Shown here piece after piece: positions 10,482-17,153 of a DNA stretch of 35,649 bases. Under the pieces are notes generated by a model. That model did no database searches. It saw nothing but the letters and a program-made list of their open reading frames with translations, and was not told where the DNA came from. A program made the translations under genes and the position numbers. The stretch's first letter is position 1, and every line of letters begins with the position of its first letter. This DNA is from Geobacillus icigianus (GTDB lineage: Bacteria; Bacillota; Bacilli; Bacillales; Anoxybacillaceae). The stretch covers positions 1 through 35,649 of the forward strand of contig NZ_JPYA01000008.1 of the NCBI RefSeq assembly GCF_000750005.1, read 5' to 3'.

Positions 10482-10514
10482 AAAAAGCGGACTGGTTCCT
10501 TCTTCCCCGTCCGC
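10482..10514 (-). terminator. Terminator separating csbA from uvrB
   Basis: GCGGAC (10487-10492) and GTCCGC (10509-10514) form the stem, with a 16-nt loop. On the minus strand the stem is followed by TTTTT (10486-10482). It would stop transcripts from minJ-csbA before the SOS-regulated uvrB promoter. The stem is short, so efficiency is uncertain. Confidence 0.55.
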
Positions 10515-10642
10515 TCCTTTAGAGGCTAGTGATTTAATAGTACATACCGATTCCTAGCATCGTTTCTCCAATAGAGAAACGTTGTATCATCAGCGCTTCT
10601 TTTCACACGTTCATCCATTGATCGGAAAAAACAGCTATTTCC

Positions 10643-10745
10643 GCCGGCCTTGTTAAGGTTGATGAAAAACCGCTGTTTGCCTTGATCGATGGAACAAGTT
10701 TTTCTACATTAAGAAACGATTCCAAGAAGCGGTTGCGTGAGTCCA
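10643..10745 (-). repeat. Decayed dispersed repeat, copy A
   Basis: This stretch aligns by eye with 22373-22512. Shared blocks include GAAAAACCGCT, GATGGRACAAG and AAGAAACGAT (GAGAAACGAT in the other copy) in the same order; copy A lacks about 36 nt present in copy B. Read on the minus strand both contain a similar peptide (DSR..F..SFL....LVPS), hinting at a decayed coding element. Identity unknown. Confidence 0.35.
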
Positions 10746-10827
10746 TCCCCACCCCTCTTTGCTTGCTTCACCGTCCGCCGGCGGGGAAAAGCGGTGATCA
10801 TCACAGCCGCGCGCCGGCCATCGCCCT

Positions 10828-11052
10828 TCATTTTTCCTTCAAGCGCTCAAGCATGCGCCCTGCCCACAAAAACCCGGCTATCGTGGAAGCAACATCGGCC
10901 ACGATTTCATGAAACTGGTCTGTATACCCTTTCAGATAAGAAGCTACAAGCAGGGCAACGGTCAACAGCACCGCGATGTATCGATTGTACGTCACCCGCG
11001 CGAACAACAACACTAAGAGACACGGTATGAAAAGCGCCGCCAAAAACCACAT
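10828..11052 (-). CDS. csbA: CsbA-family small membrane protein
   Basis: 74 residues with two or three hydrophobic segments (about 2-17, 24-42, 48-66) and the family pattern LLFARVT-N-YIA-LLT-ALL-ASYLKGYT. This closely matches B. subtilis CsbA, a SigB-controlled protein of unknown role encoded just before uvrB. The ATG at 11052 is preceded by AAAGGAGAAGACAATC. It follows minJ by 14 nt and is probably co-transcribed with it. Confidence 0.85.
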   Translation of the reverse strand: MWFLAALFIPCLLVLLFARVTYNRYIAVLLTVALLVASYLKGYTDQFHEIVADVASTIAGFLWAGRMLERLKEK

Positions 11053-11066
11053 GATTGTCTTCTCCT

Positions 11067-12239
11067 TTACGAAACAGCTTCCGATGCCAAGGAGCCGCGC
11101 TCACGGACGAACAGCAGCCCAAGCTCATGGTGTTCATCCTCATAGAGCGCCCCTTGGACAAAGCGAACTTCTCCGTTATCGCCGATCACTTCCAATTTGC
11201 AAAATGCGCGGTTGCGCTGGAGCGCTTCGTAAAACTCCGCCTCCGTCCGCACTGGCACCCCGTTCGTTTTGCAGATCACTTCTCCAATCGAAAGCCCCAT
11301 TTTTTCCGCCTTTGACCCCGGCAGCACCCCGACGATGACCACTCCGTGCGGATGACGGGCAAAGCGGGGTGGGGAAGCGCTGTCGGCGCGGCGGCCAGAA
11401 AAAGCGATCCATTCACGCCCGATGACCGCCACCGCTCCCGCCGCCACCGCCAGCGGCGCATACCATACGCTTCCTGTCGCCAACACGGCAACAACGCCGG
11501 CCAGCAGCAGCACGAGCCGCCCTTCCCGACGCGCCGCCTCGGGCGGCCGCACATGATGGCGACGCTGAGAAAACCCGATCAGGAACGGAACAAGCCAAAA
11601 CGAATGCCCTTCCCCGCCGACAGCAAACGGCCACCATGGAAGCGACGGCAGCGAGCCGCCAGCCATCGGCAACACGACCGGCACAAACCAGAGGCGCTGC
11701 ACCCATTGCCGGCCGATGGTCATTCCCCGCTTGCTTTTCAAAAGCTGCGGCGAAGCGGGCTCCGTTCGCGTCCGAATGATGAGCCATCCTTCAGCCGCCA
11801 ACAGCAACGTCAGCCACAGCGCCAACACCGGCGCTGCTTCTACGCCATCGCGAAGCCAAGGAACAGCCATCCTGCCGCGCTCGGCCATCGCGAGCACAAG
11901 CAGCGTCCCCCCCAGCGTATACGCCGCCGACAATAGCCGCGTTTCCATCGTCAAGCCAAGCAGCACCGTGAGCGCGGTCACCGTCCAAACGACCTCCTTC
12001 GGCACGACGAGGCCCGCCCCAAGCGCCACCGCTGACAGCACCGCCCCCGGAAGCCATCCGCTTGTCCAAAGCCCCCGCCATTCTTTCCACGGACTGTAGA
12101 CGCGCACGTGAAAATCGCGGCGCTCGCGCTTCACCCGCCGCCAACCGGCGGCCAAGGCGAGCAAGGCGCCATAATAAAGGAGCGGCTGCCGCCATACCGC
12201 CGCAATCCCTTCTAGCCATTCAAGCCCCCATGTCGCCAT
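11067..12239 (-). CDS. minJ: Division topological determinant MinJ
   Basis: 390 residues with about eight hydrophobic segments over residues 15-285 and a C-terminal PDZ domain (HGVVIVGVLPGSKAEKMGLSIGE is at about 292-315, shown here only as an overlap of HGVVIVGVLPGS and AEKMGLSIGE). B. subtilis MinJ has the same layout and length (397) and bridges DivIVA to MinD at poles and septa. The opening ATWGLEWLEG and RVYSPWKE also fit. ATG 12239 is chosen; a TTG one codon further upstream is also open. AAGGGGG lies 7 nt before the ATG. Divergent from racA, another DivIVA partner. Confidence 0.85.
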   Translation of the reverse strand: MATWGLEWLEGIAAVWRQPLLYYGALLALAAGWRRVKRERRDFHVRVYSPWKEWRGLWTSGWLPGAVLSAVALGAGLVVPKEVVWTVTALTVLLGLTMETRLLSAAYTLGGTLLVLAMAERGRMAVPWLRDGVEAAPVLALWLTLLLAAEGWLIIRTRTEPASPQLLKSKRGMTIGRQWVQRLWFVPVVLPMAGGSLPSLPWWPFAVGGEGHSFWLVPFLIGFSQRRHHVRPPEAARREGRLVLLLAGVVAVLATGSVWYAPLAVAAGAVAVIGREWIAFSGRRADSASPPRFARHPHGVVIVGVLPGSKAEKMGLSIGEVICKTNGVPVRTEAEFYEALQRNRAFCKLEVIGDNGEVRFVQGALYEDEHHELGLLFVRERGSLASEAVS

Positions 12240-12279
12240 CAACGTTCCCCCTTGTTTCGTTCACCGTTCTTTACCTTTT

Positions 12280-12285
12280 ATTCTA
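12280..12285 (-). promoter_or_regulatory. Possible extended -10 for minJ
   Basis: TAGAAT (12285-12280) preceded by TGG is an extended -10 on the minus strand, about 40 nt before the minJ ATG. No good -35 is seen at 16-18 nt. Confidence 0.35.
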
Positions 12286-12337
12286 CCAAATGGCCGCGAC
12301 AAATCCTATATGCCTGCCGCCATCTTTTTTCCCCACG

Positions 12338-12374
12338 TGGCGAAATGCCGTCCTTTTCGGCTTTCTTTGCCGAA
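12338..12374 (+). promoter_or_regulatory. Two candidate Spo0A boxes before racA
   Basis: TGGCGAA (12338-12344) and TGCCGAA (12368-12374) both match the 0A-box consensus TGNCGAA in the same orientation, 30 nt apart, within the 222-nt racA-minJ divergent region. B. subtilis racA is induced at sporulation under Spo0A control. Seven-base motifs arise by chance, so this is only suggestive. Confidence 0.3.
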
Positions 12375-12461
12375 TCGCCACTAGTTTTGTCGGTCAGGAA
12401 GGAGTTCGCGCCCTCAATGAAAAAAAGATAGAACAAGAAGGAGAAAGGGAGGAGTGGAACG

Positions 12462-13016
12462 ATGGAAATAAAAACGACCGATGTCGCCGCCCGTCTTGGT
12501 GTTTCGCCGAAAACCATCCAACGCTGGGTGCGGAAGTATGACATCCCGCTGCGCAAAAATGAAGCCGGCCATTACTTGTTCGATGAAAACACGATCGCTT
12601 TGTTGGAGCGCGTCAAATTCGAACAAGGCGCGGCCTTGGAACGGTCGGCAGCCGCGCGGTACCCTTCCGTTGCAGCGTCGTTGCCAACCGACAACCAACC
12701 GAAACAAGAAGCGCCGTCGCCCACGCTCGACGTTTTGCGCCAGCCATCCTTCGAACCGGAAATCGCCCGCATCTCTTCGCGCCTTGATCAACTCGAACAG
12801 CAGCTCGGCCAAAAAGCCGACGACGTCGTCTCCGTTCAATTGCTGCATCACCGTCGGGAAATGGAAGAAATCACTGCCCGCCTCGCCGCGCTCGAACAGC
12901 TCGTCGCCCGGCTCGAGCAACAGCTGAATAACAAGCCGCCATCATCCCACGAACCGCCCCAACCACCGAAACGAAAACGGCGCGGCCTCGGACGGGTGAT
13001 CGGTCTGTTCGCCTAG
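12462..13016 (+). CDS. racA: Chromosome-anchoring protein RacA
   Basis: 184 residues, the length of B. subtilis RacA. The N-terminus is a MerR-like helix-turn-helix (TTDVAARLGVSPKTIQRWVR, residues 5-24, then LRKNEAGHYLFDENTIALL). A proline-rich linker follows, then a coiled coil (about 100-155, with EQQLGQK and LEQLVARLEQQL heptads), then a basic tail KRKRRGLGRVIGLF. RacA binds GC-rich sites near oriC and tethers the chromosome to the pole through DivIVA during sporulation. The ATG at 12462 has GGGAGGAG upstream. Confidence 0.88.
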   Translation: MEIKTTDVAARLGVSPKTIQRWVRKYDIPLRKNEAGHYLFDENTIALLERVKFEQGAALERSAAARYPSVAASLPTDNQPKQEAPSPTLDVLRQPSFEPEIARISSRLDQLEQQLGQKADDVVSVQLLHHRREMEEITARLAALEQLVARLEQQLNNKPPSSHEPPQPPKRKRRGLGRVIGLFA

Positions 13017-13454
13017 CCGGTTGCTTCAGTTCCGGCCGCGCGGGCGGCTGACAACTGACCGTTGGCGGTGAAAGAGCAACACGCAAGCCAGCAGCCAATC
13101 GAAAAGGCCGGTTGGAAGGAGGAAGTCTATGGGCAACCTGACTTGCTCCATTTGAGCAACCTTGCCAACATACACGTCGAAACACTGGCGGTTGGGCGCA
13201 AATCAGCACGTTTCACCGGCCTTCTAACATACGATAGGGATTGAACAATGCCTATTCGCAACATCGTGTTTCAAAATCGAAAAGCTTTGTTCAGCTCCTG
13301 CCTTCCACATCTAATGAGGGCGCAAGAGGGGGCTCAACCAACTTGCAGGCACCCTCTGGCCCCTTTTTCTCTGCTGTGACCACCGTCAAGCATGAAGATG
13401 GACAAAGCGAGTGATTGTGGCCCAAATCATGAAGGTGGATAAAAAAGGGGAAGC

Positions 13455-13660
13455 TGTATAAGTTGCAATAAAGAATTTCCGAGTCTTCGTTGCAGGTTTC
13501 ATCTAAATACAAGCCGATATCAGAGTAATCAGCGGGTTGTAAAACAAAATTGCAACTTAATAAGAATCTCCGGTCTCCATGTCCCATCTTATCACCTGAC
13601 AAGTTGGCACCGTGACAAGAACGGCGAACAACGCCATGGAAAACAAAATTGCAACTTATA
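13455..13660. repeat. Possible MITE-like element with TIR TATAAGTTGCAAT
   Basis: TATAAGTTGCAAT starts at about 13455, and its exact reverse complement ATTGCAACTTATA ends at about 13660, giving 13-bp terminal inverted repeats about 206 nt apart. A third, internal copy shares 19 bp (AAAACAAAATTGCAACTTA) in direct orientation at 13541-13559 and 13640-13658. No transposase is present. It could be a miniature element or the footprint of several insertions. Confidence 0.4.
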
Positions 13661-13752
13661 TAGATTGTTTTTTCACCTTGATCCCCGCCGTCCTCCTTAG
13701 GCTTAGCGACCGCGGCTCCGTTTGGGGGACGGTGGTGGATTCTAATCGTTCT

Positions 13753-13787
13753 CCCGAAGGCTTCGGCCGGTTGAAGCGGGCTTTTTT
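13753..13787 (+). terminator. Plus-strand intrinsic terminator without an adjacent gene
   Basis: GCTTC (13760-13764) pairs with GAAGC (13773-13777) over an 8-nt loop; CCCG (13753-13756) can extend the stem with CGGG (sharing C13777). TTTTTT (13782-13787) follows. The nearest upstream plus-strand gene, racA, ends 737 nt earlier, so this may end a long racA transcript, a small RNA, or a leader before ykoS. Confidence 0.6.
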
Positions 13788-13843
13788 GCTTGGCCTTCAC
13801 CGCTTCTTTACCTCTTTCTTATCATTTCTTAATCATTGCTTCG

Positions 13844-13849
13844 TATAAT
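13844..13849 (+). promoter_or_regulatory. -10 element upstream of the ykoS-like gene
   Basis: A perfect TATAAT at 13844-13849 lies 48 nt before the GTG start and right after the plus-strand terminator. The -35 region is AT-rich (ATCATT at 13821-13826, 17-nt spacing) but a poor match. Confidence 0.45.
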
Positions 13850-13896
13850 GTCGGATGTTGCGATGATTTCGCTTTTCGAAAGGAGGGAAGCCAGAC

Positions 13897-15567
13897 GTGG
13901 AACGGAACGAACGAAAGGCGCTCATCGCGGCATGGATCATCTTGGCGGCCTATCTGTCCCCTCTATATCTTCTCGGGGAACATGCCCATATTCGTGTCCA
14001 TGACAACATGGATTCCAACATTGCTTGGTATCGGGTGCTGGTCCGGAGCGGCGAGCTGTTCGGCCCCATCGACGCCGTCATCCCGCAAGTGATCAACGGC
14101 CTGCCGCGCAACGCCTTTGGGACGGAATTCAGCGGCATCGTGTGGCTGCACGCCTTATTCCCTTCCATGGTGGCGTACGCGCTCAGCCAGACGATCACGC
14201 GTATTTTCGCTTTTTTGGGCATGTATTGGCTGCTTCGCCGCCACTTTTTGCCGAATCCGGAATCATGGCTGATTCGCGTCGGCGTCTCCCTCGCCTTCGC
14301 CCTGACGCCGTTTTGGCCGTCCGGGATGCTGAGCACGCTCGGCATGCCGCTGGCGCTATGGGCATTTCTTTCCATCCGCAAAGGGGAAGCGACGTGGAAA
14401 GAGTGGCTTGCGATCATCTTGCTTCCGTTTTACGCCAGCTTTGTGCTCGGATTTTTCTTTTTCCTCGCCGCGATGGGGGCGGTGTGGTTGTTTGACGGCG
14501 TTGTCCGCAGGCAATGGAACAAACGATTGTTCACAGCGATTGTCTTGATGACCAGCTTGTTTTTAGCCATCGAGTACCGGCTCGTATACTCGCTTGTCTT
14601 CGATGGCGAACCGACGAGCCGAAACGAATTTCTTTCTTCACGGCTCAGCTTCCTCCACTGTCTGCGGCTGACGCTAAAAAACTATGTGCTCGGCCATACG
14701 CATGTAATGACCGTTCACGGGCCGATCATCTTGCCGGTGCTTTGGGCGGCGTTTTTTCTCGTTTGGCGCCGACAGCGCGGACCATTGGAGCGGCGCTTTC
14801 TTTTGCTGTTTTGGTTGAACATCGCCTTATCGACTTGGTATGCGTTTTGGTTTTACAAAGGGTGGCAGCCGCTCAAAGAGCGGATTTCGCTTTTGAATAC
14901 GTTCAATTTCGCCCGCTTCCATTTTTTGCGGCCGATGGTCATTTACCTTGATTTTGCCTTGGCCTTGCAAATCATCGCCAAAGAGCGCGCGGCGTGGCGG
15001 CGGCTCGTACCGATCGCCCTGACGTTGCAGTTGCTGCTGCTTGGCGGATTCAACGAGGAAATTCGCTATCGCCTCGCTGGCACACCATCGTTCGAGCAAT
15101 TTTATTCTGAACATTTGTTTTCAGAAATCAAACGATATATCGGCAAGCCGGTATCCTCCTACCGCGTCGCCAGCGTTGGGCTGCATCCGGCCATCGCTCA
15201 ATACAACGGGTTTTATACGCTCGATACGTACAACAATTTTTACCCGCTGTCATATAAGCGGCAATTTCGGCGTATCATCGCCAAGGAACTGGATAAAAAC
15301 CCGGTGCTGAAAGACTATTTTGACCATTGGGGCAACCGCGTCTATTTGTTCTCGGCAGAGCTTGGAAAACATTATATGTTCACGAAACGATCGCATAAAG
15401 TCATCCATCATTTCGAGATCAACACAAAGGCATTCAAACAGCTTGGCGGCAAGTACATTTTTTCCTCCGTCCCGATCATGAACGCCCGCGACATCCATCT
15501 CCGCTTCTTGCGGGCGTTCACCGATCGACAGTCAGTATGGAAAATTTATGTGTATGAAGTGGAGTGA
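13897..15567 (+). CDS. ykoS: YkoS-like polytopic membrane protein (DUF6044)
   Basis: A 556-residue membrane protein with roughly ten to twelve hydrophobic segments, a charged N-terminus and a soluble C-terminal part from about residue 395. A VHDNMDSNIAWYR motif after the first membrane segment resembles the first loop of GT-C-type or YfhO-like membrane enzymes. The arrangement with a family 2 glycosyltransferase downstream matches B. subtilis ykoS-ykoT. Function unknown; a role in assembling or modifying a surface glycopolymer is inference. GTG start at 13897 with AAAGGAGG about 10 nt upstream. The stop lies 18 nt before the next ATG. Confidence 0.7.
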   Translation: MERNERKALIAAWIILAAYLSPLYLLGEHAHIRVHDNMDSNIAWYRVLVRSGELFGPIDAVIPQVINGLPRNAFGTEFSGIVWLHALFPSMVAYALSQTITRIFAFLGMYWLLRRHFLPNPESWLIRVGVSLAFALTPFWPSGMLSTLGMPLALWAFLSIRKGEATWKEWLAIILLPFYASFVLGFFFFLAAMGAVWLFDGVVRRQWNKRLFTAIVLMTSLFLAIEYRLVYSLVFDGEPTSRNEFLSSRLSFLHCLRLTLKNYVLGHTHVMTVHGPIILPVLWAAFFLVWRRQRGPLERRFLLLFWLNIALSTWYAFWFYKGWQPLKERISLLNTFNFARFHFLRPMVIYLDFALALQIIAKERAAWRRLVPIALTLQLLLLGGFNEEIRYRLAGTPSFEQFYSEHLFSEIKRYIGKPVSSYRVASVGLHPAIAQYNGFYTLDTYNNFYPLSYKRQFRRIIAKELDKNPVLKDYFDHWGNRVYLFSAELGKHYMFTKRSHKVIHHFEINTKAFKQLGGKYIFSSVPIMNARDIHLRFLRAFTDRQSVWKIYVYEVE

Positions 15568-15584
15568 AAGGAGGCAAGAAACAC

Positions 15585-16577
15585 ATGATGGACAAACCAT
15601 TGTTGGCCATCGTCGTCCCATGCTACAACGAAGAAGACGTGTTGCCGGAAACGACCCGGCGGCTGACCGCTTTGCTTGAGCAATTGCTCGAAGAAGGAGC
15701 GGTCGCCATCGGCAGCCATGTCGTTTTTGTCGATGACGGCAGCCGCGACCGGACATGGTCGCTCATTGAAGAAGAAAGCGAGCGAAACCCCTTCGTGGCG
15801 GGCATCAAGCTCGCGCGCAACGTCGGCCATCAGCGGGCGCTGCTCGCCGGGCTTGACACCGTCCGCGCGTACGCCGATTGCGCCGTGTCCATTGACGCCG
15901 ATTTGCAAGACGATGTGGAGGCGATCCGCGAATTTGTGCAAAAATACCGCGAAGGATACGACATCGTTTACGGCGTGCGGCGCAGCCGAAAGACAGACAC
16001 GTGGTTCAAGCGTACGACCGCCCAAGCCTTTTATCGGTTCATGCAGGCGCTCGGAATCGAGCTCATTTACAACCACGCCGATTTCCGGTTAATGAGCAAG
16101 CGGGCGCTCGATGAGCTGAGCCGCTACACAGAAGTCAATCTCTTTTTGCGCGGATTGGTGCCGCTTGTTGGGTTCCGCTCGACATGCGTCTTTTACGACC
16201 GTCATGAGCGATGGGCCGGGCAGTCGAAATACCCGCTCAAAAAGATGCTCGCCTTCGCCTTTGACGGCATCACCTCCTTAAGCGTCGCACCGATTCGCGC
16301 CATTACTTTGATCGGTTTTGCCGCCTTTCTCATCAGCGGAGCGGCCGGGTTGTACGCTCTCATCAGCAAATGGCTCGGACACGCGAAATCCGGCTGGACG
16401 TCGCTCATGATTTCCGTTTGGTTTATCGGCGGACTCGTGCTAATGAGCCTTGGTCTGATCGGTGAATATGTAGGTAAAATTTACCAAGAAGTAAAACGTC
16501 GTCCGCGCTTTGCGATCGAAACGACCGTCCAGCTGCCGCTTCCGGCAGAACAGAAAAAAACGCCGGCGCGCTTATAG
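15585..16577 (+). CDS. ykoT: Family 2 glycosyltransferase, polyprenyl-phosphate type (YkoT-like)
   Basis: 330 residues. The N-terminal GT2 domain has VVPCYNEEDVLPET, VFVDDGSRDRTW and IDADLQDD (the metal-binding acidic motif), then QSKYP near 210. Two C-terminal membrane segments (about 228-255 and 268-290) give the GtrB/DPM1-like layout of enzymes that charge undecaprenyl phosphate with a sugar at the membrane. The ATG at 15585 (followed by a second ATG) is 10 nt after AAAGGAGG; the frame is open to 15564 but starting there would omit the ribosome site. Likely supplies the lipid-linked sugar used by the YkoS-like partner. Confidence 0.82.
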   Translation: MMDKPLLAIVVPCYNEEDVLPETTRRLTALLEQLLEEGAVAIGSHVVFVDDGSRDRTWSLIEEESERNPFVAGIKLARNVGHQRALLAGLDTVRAYADCAVSIDADLQDDVEAIREFVQKYREGYDIVYGVRRSRKTDTWFKRTTAQAFYRFMQALGIELIYNHADFRLMSKRALDELSRYTEVNLFLRGLVPLVGFRSTCVFYDRHERWAGQSKYPLKKMLAFAFDGITSLSVAPIRAITLIGFAAFLISGAAGLYALISKWLGHAKSGWTSLMISVWFIGGLVLMSLGLIGEYVGKIYQEVKRRPRFAIETTVQLPLPAEQKKTPARL

Positions 16578-16637
16578 AACAGAAAACAGCGGTCCCCGTG
16601 CGGCAGAAGCAGCCAGTGCGTTATATTAGCAACGAAA

Positions 16638-16670
16638 GAGGGTGTCCCGATCCTTTGTAGGGACACCCTC
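16638..16670. terminator. Terminator after the ykoST-like unit
   Basis: An 11-bp perfect stem (GAGGGTGTCCC 16638-16648, GGGACACCCTC 16660-16670) with an 11-nt loop. Outer flanks TAGCAACG (16627-16634) and CGTTGCTA (16680-16687) can extend the pairing, giving a long hairpin. T-rich sequence follows on the plus strand (CTTCTCTT), so termination is plausible but not classical. Confidence 0.65.
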
Positions 16671-16803
16671 CTTCTCTTGCGTTGCTATATATACGGTTCT
16701 GCCTCACGATATGGGGCGCGCCTTTTCGCTCCCCCTCTTTTTCATCCCGTCCAGCCGTGATCGAATCAAGAGACAACGCCGGCCATCGCGCTTTCCCTCA
16801 CGA

Positions 16804-16887
16804 GAGCCATTGATCGATGAACGCCTTTTTCCTCTCCGCACGACAACCCGGAAGCGGCCGGAGCGTGTCAGCGCGGAAAGGCTGTGA
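16804..16887 (+). pseudogene. Putative C-terminal remnant of a tnpB (IS200/IS605) gene
   Basis: A 27-codon frame ending in TGA at 16885-16887 reads EPLIDERLFPLRTTTRKR then PERVSAERL. From family knowledge, TnpB proteins of this genus often end in a P-L-x-D-D/E-R tail after the zinc ribbon, just upstream of the omega-RNA. No zinc ribbon or RuvC motif is visible upstream, so only the very end would remain. The call rests on a short tail plus its position against the RNA-like structure that overlaps the stop. Confidence 0.4.
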
Positions 16888-16972
16888 ACTACCCGTCACC
16901 TCCGCTTCGCTTGGGGAGGAGGCTTCTAGCGACTTGTGCGCGTTCACCGAACGGGAAGCCCCACACAAGTCC
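16840..16972 (+). ncRNA. Orphan TnpB-type omega-RNA scaffold candidate
   Basis: The core GTGAACTACCCG...GGAGGCTTCT is the pattern I associate with the 3' end of IS605/IS1341 tnpB genes, where the guide scaffold is transcribed. Pairings seen: CCTCC 16899-16903 with GGAGG 16915-16919; GGCTTC 16921-16926 with GAAGCC 16955-16960; GACTTGTG 16931-16938 with CACAAGTC 16964-16971; GTTC 16942-16945 with GAAC 16949-16952. The second and third stems interleave, giving an H-type pseudoknot. GTGAAC 16884-16889 can also pair with GTTCAC 16942-16947, and CCCGT 16892-16896 with ACGGG 16951-16955, as alternatives. No nuclease or transposase gene remains nearby. Confidence 0.5.
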
Positions 16973-17044
16973 CCTTTACGCTTTCCCTCGCTCCGAAGGC
17001 GTCCGCTCGAACAATCGATGACCACATCCGTCGGCGATCGCCAA

Positions 17045-17116
17045 CCGACATTCCTCTCCCACCTACTCATTGGTTTTTGCCCTGTATATTCCCTTGAGGT
17101 GGGAGACTTCTGTCGG
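17045..17116 (+). other. Long two-part hairpin with GGAGACTTCT motif
   Basis: CCGACA (17045-17050) pairs with TGTCGG (17111-17116), and CTCCCACCT (17056-17064) pairs with AGGTGGGAG (17097-17105); the two helices are separated by a symmetric 5-by-5 internal loop around a 32-nt apical loop. The 3' arm contains GGAGACTTCT (17102-17111), one base from GGAGGCTTCT in the element at 16918-16927. It may be a second omega-RNA-like module or the terminal palindrome of the same decayed IS. It lies convergent to ctpB. Confidence 0.4.
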
Positions 17117-17127
17117 AAATTACGTTA

Positions 17128-17151
17128 AATCGAAAAGCGGTTTTCCCGCTT
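17128..17151 (-). terminator. ctpB terminator
   Basis: On the minus strand AAGCGG (17151-17146), GAAAA and CCGCTT (17140-17135) form a hairpin immediately after the ctpB stop, followed by TTCGATTT. Short stem but well placed. Confidence 0.65.
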
Positions 17152-17153
17152 GC

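Larger units (their letters stand above)
10294..10827. other. Gap between uvrB and csbA: hairpins and a decayed repeat
   Basis: No convincing gene in this roughly 530-nt stretch. It contains a terminator-like hairpin on the minus strand (10482-10514), a perfect 8-bp hairpin CGTTTCTC/GAGAAACG (10561-10581), a decayed repeat copy (10643-10745), and a GC-rich stem GCCGGCG/CGCCGGC (10777-10818) after the csbA stop without a T-run. In B. subtilis csbA and uvrB are close together, so this gap looks like accumulated insertion debris. Confidence 0.5.
13017..13896. other. Gene-poor stretch between racA and ykoS-like gene
   Basis: No convincing gene over 880 nt. Contents: a GC hairpin without T-run just after racA (about 13038-13060), an unrecognised 60-codon plus-strand frame (13062-13244) with no clear ribosome site, a weak hairpin with T-run on the plus strand (AGAGGG 13325-13330, CCCTCT 13352-13357, then CCCCTTTTT), three copies of a [14 protein letters not shown] motif (13455-13660), a strong plus-strand terminator (13753-13787), and the ykoS-like promoter (13844-13849). 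A minus-strand open frame 13291-13800 is judged accidental or part of the repeat. Confidence 0.5.

Noticed and set aside
13062..13244. 60-codon plus-strand frame after racA
   Set aside because: No clear ribosome site at its ATG and no recognised family. A GGAAGGAGG further inside precedes only an eight-codon frame. Kept only as a note in the gap entry.
13225..13260. CRISPR-like GATAGGGATTGAACA string
   Set aside because: Resembles part of a Geobacillus type I/III repeat end, but it occurs once, with no spaced copies and no cas gene nearby.
13291..13800. 169-codon minus-strand open frame
   Set aside because: It covers the inverted-repeat debris and the plus-strand terminator, has no ribosome site, and shows no domain. 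It is recorded as repeat content.
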